A stretch of DNA of 64,000 bases from Termitomyces sp. T153 (lineage: Eukaryota > Basidiomycota > Agaricomycetes > Agaricales > Lyophyllaceae): positions 124,001-188,000 of the forward strand of contig JACKQL020000082.1 of NCBI GenBank assembly GCA_018296165.2, given 5' to 3'. A model generated the notes under the pieces. It saw only the letters and a program-made list of their open reading frames with translations. It was not told the origin of the DNA and did no database searches. Below are positions 57,879-64,000 of the stretch, piece by piece; positions within the stretch are counted from its first letter, which is position 1; each line of letters starts with the position of its first letter. Made by a program: the position numbers and the translations under genes.

Positions 57879-60045
57879 TGGATCAAGTGCAATGCCCTGC
57901 AGAAGAATGAGGGTACGCTGCATGTATATTTTCTCCTTTTTTTTGCTTCTTCAAAGACTTATGAGGTGCGACTCGGAGTTACCTCCCTCTATCTTGATAC
58001 ACGTACTCTTTATATGTAGCTCTCATATATATGTATATATAGTACACATTCCTCTGTCAGTTGTGCCGAGCTTGTCAATGTACACCTATCAAATCATGAC
58101 CTAACAGTCTTCTGGAATGAAACTTCGGCTTCGTGGATGTCTGGATGCATTGAAAAGAGCCAGCATTGCATCAACGTTGTGGAGTGGGTAGGGTATACTA
58201 CTTTCGAGCAGTGTCATTATTGAAAACAATAATACGTCACATGTGGATCTGAACTTCGGTTGAAGATGAAGGACCACATCGGCTACAAATGTGATATCAC
58301 AGTTACTAGTTCCAGCCATACAATTTGTACATACATCGAACCATCTACAAGGTCAAAGCAAATGTTTGTGATCATGCGTTGAACGTTGTCTTCTCTAAAC
58401 GTACTTTTAATGTGTTTTGTCAAAATCGAATCTCGGCTACGTTGTATGAATCCATGACAGTTGCAATTTTGACAGCTTGAGCTTAATCACTTACAGCTAT
58501 GCAACCATTGTCTCAAAGTGGAAGCATCTCCGCCGCCCCAAGATCAAGCATGTATCGGACTTGTTAATCTTCTTTGATTGACATAACGCATACATTACCA
58601 CTGTTGTACCAGACTGAACGTCATGGATCATTCCATTATTTGCCTGCAATTGCTGACTCCTAGATGGAACTGATCAGCATTGAGGTATTGACGATGGATA
58701 CTGCTGCGTAAGCTATTGGGATCATAAACCGCTTTCATCGCTAGTTTGAATTGCTAGGAAAAAATGGTGTTCTCAGGCTCTTCCGTTCAGGGCGTGACAA
58801 TAACAAACCTCACACGTACCAGTCATATTTATTGAGATGCAGTGTTTGTATCCCATGGCATCCACAAGGTACATTGACATTGGTATGGGTTTCAACATCA
58901 CAATCTGTCGTATCTCAATCACGGTAACCTAACTCGCAGTCCAGAAGGGGGGAAAGTATATCAACATGAGCATCCAATACTTACGACCATGTGCTCTAGC
59001 AGATAGCTGTTGATGTCATTAGACCATCCTTGGAAATCTTTAGCAGCTCTTTTAGATCGAAATTTCGACATTTCCGATACCTTGAGGAGGTTGCTTTTGG
59101 TTTTCGCAAGTTGTTTCAACACAAGTCACCCTTGGCTATTATTTGACGGCTTACTGATTCAAAATTTCTCTTGAAATTACTCTTGAAGGCTGATGGACGC
59201 TGGCGCCCACTCTCGAGCTTGAAGTGATTGTTTCCCAAAAATTCAGCCTCCGACGCAATACTTCGATTTCGTTTATACTACGACCGCCTCGCTGTCAGGA
59301 TTGAGTAGTTAGGCCATTGCGGTCTGTGACTCAATTATGGTATTCACATCGACCACTGTGAGCACGTTGAATAGAGAATTAATGATGGCTTTTAGAGGTC
59401 CACCTGCTCCGTGGCCGCTACTAAAACATCAAGAGTTTGAACGGCAACTTCTATTGCAGTTTCCAGATGGAAGTTCTGGTGCACTGTGCTGATAGAGATC
59501 TTGAGCATAACAACAGGAAATATAATGCCGACCAAAAACTCGCACTTTCCATAAGGGCTACAAAAAACATTACCATTCAGAATCATGAGAACTTGAAAGA
59601 CGCGGAAAAATAGACATGAAGTTTAACTTGGCCATATGGGATGATGTGAGGTATGCATGAAAGACTAAAGTCCTAGATCATTCCAAAGCTGAAGAACAAT
59701 ATAATATGGTCATAGGTTCGGGTCCGTCAGCAGGAACTAAACCCTTTACCCGTATGTGTAAGCAAAACAGGATCCAGACTCCTGTGGAGATTTGGGTGGG
59801 CTTCTGTCCTTAAGAAGTGACACCGCGTGACATCCTCCACTGCTGAAAGACTCGGAGTCAGAGTTCACATCACAGACCACAGGGACAGCCCGTGTTTGGC
59901 CAAGACCGCCGGATCCAGAGAAGGACAGTCACCGTCAGATATCGAATTGCATAGATGGATCATGACGCTAATCGATTGATGCAGACGTTGTGAATTATCC
60001 CAGAGTCGTTCCACAAAAGTACAAGAGTGGTTTTCAACTCAAAGG
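57879..60045. other. Degraded coding sequence likely on minus strand, not identified
   Basis: Minus-strand fragments read as protein, for example KLAMKAVYDPNSLRSSI near 58,700, KDFQGWSNDINSYLLEHMV ending at a gtaagt donor near 58,985, and 59,392-59,586 with an AVQTLDVLVAATEQVD helix. Stops and frame changes separate them. No family can be named with confidence. An open frame 58,101-58,319 (minus) is of the same quality. Confidence 0.3.
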
Positions 60046-60126
60046 GAGGTTGACAACTTGAAGACACCTTGAAGACAATTTGAAGTGAGGTTGACAACTT
60101 GAAGACAACTTGAAGAGAGGTTGACG
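60046..60126 (+). repeat. Short tandem repeat of 'gaggttgacaacttgaag'
   Basis: Unit 1 is 41 bp (60,046-60,086), unit 2 is 30 bp (60,087-60,116), and a third starts at 60,117. Within units, 'acttgaagaca' recurs at an 11-bp step. Non-coding context. Confidence 0.7.
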
Positions 60127-61648
60127 CGTTGTTTGGACACGTTTTTTCGGGCCATTCGACTGATTAAATTCTCAAATTTTCGACTTTCCAACTTGTCTTT
60201 TTACTCCAAAAAAATTCTTGGCTTGTTGCTATGTTATCGTTGCTTTGTCAATCTTAACCAATGTATTTCTGCCTTCTTTGATACTTGGATCATGGTGACA
60301 CAGCAATCTTAAATACAGCAACAATGGTATAAAACTGCGTACTAGTATGATCTGCATAACTCTTGAGATCAAAAACGTTGAGGGATTCCGCTGTGACACA
60401 AACCTAAGACGAACCGAAGAACACCCCGTCCTTCTCCTTGAAGGAAAACCGCCCCAGTACTAGTGACCAGCCCAAATCAAATCGATGTTCCGTTCTCGTG
60501 ACAGTCTTAAGGAAAGCCTCCTGCGTAATCTTCTTGTTCGAAGAGTACCCAGCGAAAATTTTGGGGTGATATCAACGCGCAAGTCAGAGGGGATTAGATG
60601 GTCTGCGGGAAGCGTTCAGAGTGAGATGAGAAGGAAGGAGGATGAGAGGCGACGTACGGGTGTGATCATACTGAGTCCTGACGTAGGTTTGCTATTCCGC
60701 TTTTCTTACTATCGCATCGTATCTCCTGCCATCCATCAGCAAAGAGCGAAGAGACCTCGAAGAACTATCCAAATACATACCAGTCATCATCGTCATCATC
60801 CCCTCCAACCTCCTCACCAACCAATGCAATACATCTGACATTAACACCTGAAACCCCATGTCCTTTGCCATAACAATCACCTCCCTGTTCTTGAAGTGCC
60901 GATCCACTCTATTGCCACCGCGTTGTACACTAAGTATTCGTGACTTCACCTAAGTTGCGGTCTTCTTTGCGGTAGATGGTGACGCCAATGTAATGGTGTA
61001 GGTAAGACAGGGCTTGCAGGAGCGAAGACGTCAGGCGTTGCCTGTGGATCGGGATTGGTGAGAGTGGTGAGGAGAGAGGGAACGTACTGTGCATGTATAG
61101 AGTGAGTTCTTTCTGGTTATGAGGCTAGTATGACTATGACCGCGGAAGAAGGGACAGGAGAGAGGAGGGGTACGAGAAGGTGTGCACGGGTGAGCCCGCC
61201 AATAATTGAAAAACTTTGATATCGAGGCAGGTCATGAGTCCGGGACACATTCCTGATTTGTCCTTTAGAGTTTGCATTACAGGAGGATTTGGAGCTGTGA
61301 ATGTACGTCAGTGAAGCGCATATATCGAGGAAGCAGGAAAAGAACGAACACTGAGCCAAAACCGTTCTATACAGGATATACCCAGACCCGTCCTTTTGCA
61401 TCCGGCGGGCTCTTCAAAAATTTTCCCAACAACGTCGAGCTGAAACATCAGATGGCCATATGGATCGAGCGAGATCATTCAAGAAGGGTCAAACAAGAAA
61501 GACTAGGGCGAGGTTGATAGGGGCGGCTTAGTTTAGTAGTACGGCTTGTGTCATGAGGAATGGGCGTCTCGATCAAGTATGAACCCGATCAACGACGGCA
61601 GGCGCAAACAGATTTGCGATACGTAGGAGCAAAGTAGAGCAAAGGGGA
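60127..61648. other. No gene established
   Basis: CpG-rich. A minus-strand run at about 60,840-61,010 reads LLQALSYLHHYIGVTIYRKE and may be an exon, continued by the open frame 60,692-60,949, but the joins are unclear. Plus-strand frames at 60,121-60,312 and 60,485-60,838 have no recognised domain. Confidence 0.3.
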
Positions 61649-62113
61649 GTGCCTGATAAATCAGGCTTCTTGATGATGCTTCGATCGAGGTTTCTGGATC
61701 GTCCACTCTCCCCAAAACCTTTGACGACAAACTCGCCTCGCATGATTCTGTTCTTTCAGGCTCACTCTCTCCCGTCCCTAGCACCTGTTGGTCCAAGGAA
61801 CAGTTTACCAGGCTTCAGTATCCCCAGCTTCCTTGATCCTTCGCAACCTTCTGAGGAACCCAAGCCCATTTTGGACGTCTTTCAACTTTCTTCCTTCGAA
61901 GATATTCTGGCCCGAAAACAACGGCTTACAGCTAGACGTAAGGAGCTCCAGATGCGTCATTCCGCTTCACGGGCACGCACAGGGCAAGTTGTAAGCCGGA
62001 AACGAGCGCTCAAAGAGGAGCGAAGGAGACTATGGGATAGATTGTTAGTGCTTGGGAGGAAGCGGAGGTTGTCGCAATGGAGGTTGAGGAGCGCCAGATT
62101 GAAAAGACGGTAG
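61649..62113 (+). CDS. Hypothetical basic, Arg-rich protein or exon
   Basis: A 155-codon open frame (ATG 61,649) whose second half is a strongly basic helix-like region (ILARKQRLTARRKELQMRH, then VSRKRALKEERRRLWDRL). The first half is Pro/Ser-rich (PSLAPVGPRNSLPGFSIPSF). No domain recognised. It might be a single-exon gene, an exon of a larger gene, or a coiled-coil fragment. Confidence 0.35.
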   Translation: MPDKSGFLMMLRSRFLDRPLSPKPLTTNSPRMILFFQAHSLPSLAPVGPRNSLPGFSIPSFLDPSQPSEEPKPILDVFQLSSFEDILARKQRLTARRKELQMRHSASRARTGQVVSRKRALKEERRRLWDRLLVLGRKRRLSQWRLRSARLKRR

Positions 62114-63378
62114 TGAAGAAAGAGGAGGAGATCGAGGAAATTAAAAGGTTGTTTGCTGCCTAGGTGGAGGGGAGACGATGATGTTGACATTGATATTGTG
62201 AAAGGTATAGGTATGATTGCTGACACTTTTCTTATCTTATCGGCACGTCCGCAGTACATACTACGAGAGCCATCTCTGGCGGAGAGGCATCCCTTGCGAC
62301 CATAGTCAAAATATCTCCTTTACATTATTGTAGGAGCTTATATTTCCAAATTTATGACATTTTTCTTGTAGGTAGTCAAACCTCGTGGCTATCATATTCC
62401 GTCCCTCTATTAATGTCACTGTGGAGAGGAAGGAACTATCAAGTCATACTTCAAATTTCTGTCTAATGCAATTGAATGATTATGTGTAACTTGTGAGCAT
62501 GCCTTTACGTTGGCGATGTGTATGTAGCGATCCTGAAACCTGAAATTTGCAGATCAGCATGAAATATACCCGTGGAGCAATATCTATATGATTGACTTCT
62601 CAGATGTTCCTGATTGGTTCGGACCAGGATAAGTGGGGGGTCAAGAAAGGTCTGGTATGCAGTATGACCTTTTTACGATGCCAGTGGAGCTCGAATGACA
62701 GTACAGTACTCAATCGATGATAACAGACGTGAGAAGGGATAGAAGGGAGTATAATGCGCAGCTTCGTTCAAGCATTACACAGCGCTGTATAGTGAGAATG
62801 AATGCATCGTTGTCAAGATTGTGGATAATCGAAATAAGTGTGGGATCGATCGATGTCGTTGCGATCCTAATCAAGCCTGAAGCTTGAGTTCCACAGTCGC
62901 ACTTGAATCTCATCCCACATGTATGCCATCTTAAAGTCACATTTGTGTTGAATAGCCGAACTTATGATTATCACCTTGTTATTGATGCATCGAACCAGGG
63001 CAGCGTTCCACGGCTTCTGGTATTTTCCAAAGTTATGTAAAACAGGGGAAGATTCATCATTGATGTGATGCAGAAAGAACGTGGAGCAAGCCATAGTTAT
63101 AAGTTAGTGAAACTCATGATTATAGTCAGGGGAAGCTCCATGCTCTTACTCCCCTCTTACAGGCTATACCAACCTTCACAACACGTCCTTTTCACACAAG
63201 CCCTTTCTCGTTGACTAGATCTTAATTGCTCAATTTAACACTCCTTGATGTAAGCTGCACATCAAACTTTTCTATTGATCTCAGTCTTAACATAGTTTTC
63301 CGATGTTAAAATTTTCTGTATATAGTGGTTCTTGCCTAAGGTTTCTCATGACCTTCATCTCATTTCTACCCCACTAGG
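62114..63378. other. Intergenic, no gene established
   Basis: Open frames 62,710-62,940 and 62,867-63,094 (minus) overlap in different frames and carry no recognised domain. The last 200 bp, pyrimidine-rich with 'cattctacc'-like runs before the ATG at 63,379, are the likely promoter of the next gene. Confidence 0.35.
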
Positions 63379-64000
63379 ATGACTGACGAGGAGCGATTCG
63401 CCCTTTTTGTTTACGGCGAGGATATTCTTGTGTACATGCCTGGGACGGCAATAATGCCCCTTTTCTATGGCACGTACTGTTTCCTCATTTAGTGTTTTTG
63501 TGACTCGGGCTTGTAGCCCGAATAAGGCCAGGTCGAGCCAATCTTTGGTGGAGGCGAATACCTCATGGCCTGGCTTACAATTTCCCAATCTCTCAAGTCA
63601 ACTGTGCAATAGGATCTCACACTAACTTGCATTTCAACAGGAATTTTGGCACCAATTTCTGGCTGGGTCACCTATTCACTTTACAAGTAAGTATGACAAT
63701 TTATCCAACCATATCTGATCCATGTGACTTCATGGATCCAAGGAAACATTGCCAACAACAGTCATCCCAATCATGGAGGACACTAACAAGTGCATCCTTG
63801 GGCCTAGTTGTGTTGAATATGACTATAGTCATACACTTGACGCAGAATGCACTTCGGTTGAAATCGTTGATTGGGAATAATATGCCTCTGATGGCACGAA
63901 TTTCTCGATTGGATGTACTTGTAGAAAGATTGGAGATCGCCAACTCATGGTTTGGAGATCTACTTGTAAGTTGCTATTAACCTAGCTGAATGAAAGATTG
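63379..64000 (+). CDS. Multi-pass membrane protein of mushroom-type family, 5' part
   Basis: Exon 1 from ATG 63,379 encodes MTDEERFALFVYGEDILVYM and PGTAIMPLFYGTY, a hydrophobic first helix typical of a large agaricomycete family of seven-helix-like proteins of unknown function. The next coding block, VFVTRACSPNKARSSQS, is in another frame, so a one-base change or an unseen short intron lies near 63,475. Further exons are suggested by 'caacag' before 63,642 and 'acaagtaagta' at 63,683. The segment ending RLEIANSWFGDLLV before a gtaagt donor near 63,965 matches the family block just before a WRAW motif. The gene continues beyond the window. It may be a pseudogene. Confidence 0.5.

Noticed and set aside
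63355..63588. Minus-strand 77-codon frame
   Set aside because: Antisense to the first exons of the membrane protein gene, whose N-terminus matches a known family pattern.

Overview
The window looks like a gene-poor, transposon-rich stretch of a filamentous basidiomycete genome, probably an agaricomycete. The evidence is short (about 45-90 bp) GT-AG introns in every recognisable host gene, Ty3/Gypsy chromoviruses and a Helitron typical of mushrooms, two GRGGAGN-repeat (DUF3602-type) genes, a multi-exon 2-oxoglutarate oxygenase, and at the right edge the start of a multi-helix membrane protein of a mushroom-type family. Coding is eukaryotic, so the real genes are exon chains rather than long ORFs.

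Two kinds of DNA alternate. CpG-poor, TE-filled DNA fills roughly 1-18,480 and 23,400-52,560. CpG-rich gene islands lie at 18,540-23,400 and 52,600-64,000. Four things point to cytosine methylation plus deamination in the TE compartment. The two LTRs of one retrotransposon differ at all eight CpGs of the left LTR. A duplicated segment has lost 13 of 13 CpGs, 12 of them as TG or CA. Many premature stops are explicable as CGA to TGA or CAG to TAG. The youngest-looking solo LTR still holds its CpGs.

Layout. 1-2,900: repeats, including a tandem array (period about 241-258 bp) whose core is an intron-bearing tRNA-like sequence on the minus strand. 2,907-6,317: a small LTR-like repeat split by a 1,038-bp solo LTR, then a second solo LTR with a perfect 5-bp target duplication. 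6,445-8,755: very AT-rich DNA with a mitochondrial-type tRNA-Asp, probably a nuclear copy of mitochondrial DNA. 9,612-15,975: a degenerate Helitron (repeat-rich N-terminus, HUH Rep, Pif1 helicase). 15,975-18,480: fragments of other LTR elements.

18,563-23,045: gene island with an apparently intact 2OG-Fe(II) oxygenase gene and an Old Yellow Enzyme pseudogene, both on the minus strand. 23,803-35,589: an 11.8-kb chromovirus with LTRs, gag, protease, RT, RNase H, integrase, chromodomain and a 3.4-kb extra coding region after pol, with a solo LTR inside gag. 35,790-42,721: an inverted, truncated copy of the same family, carrying a CACTA-like foldback element and more solo LTR material. 43,160-49,826: a second Ty3/Gypsy family, inverted, full length with a 5-bp target duplication; its LTR is the source family of the solo LTRs. 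49,832-52,560: CpG-poor unrecognised sequence.

52,600-64,000: right gene island with two tandem DUF3602-type genes sharing intron positions, a 23-bp minisatellite that starts on the stop codon of the first one, several weak or degraded gene candidates, and the 5' part of a membrane protein gene running off the edge. No operons, CRISPR arrays or bacterial-type signals were seen.
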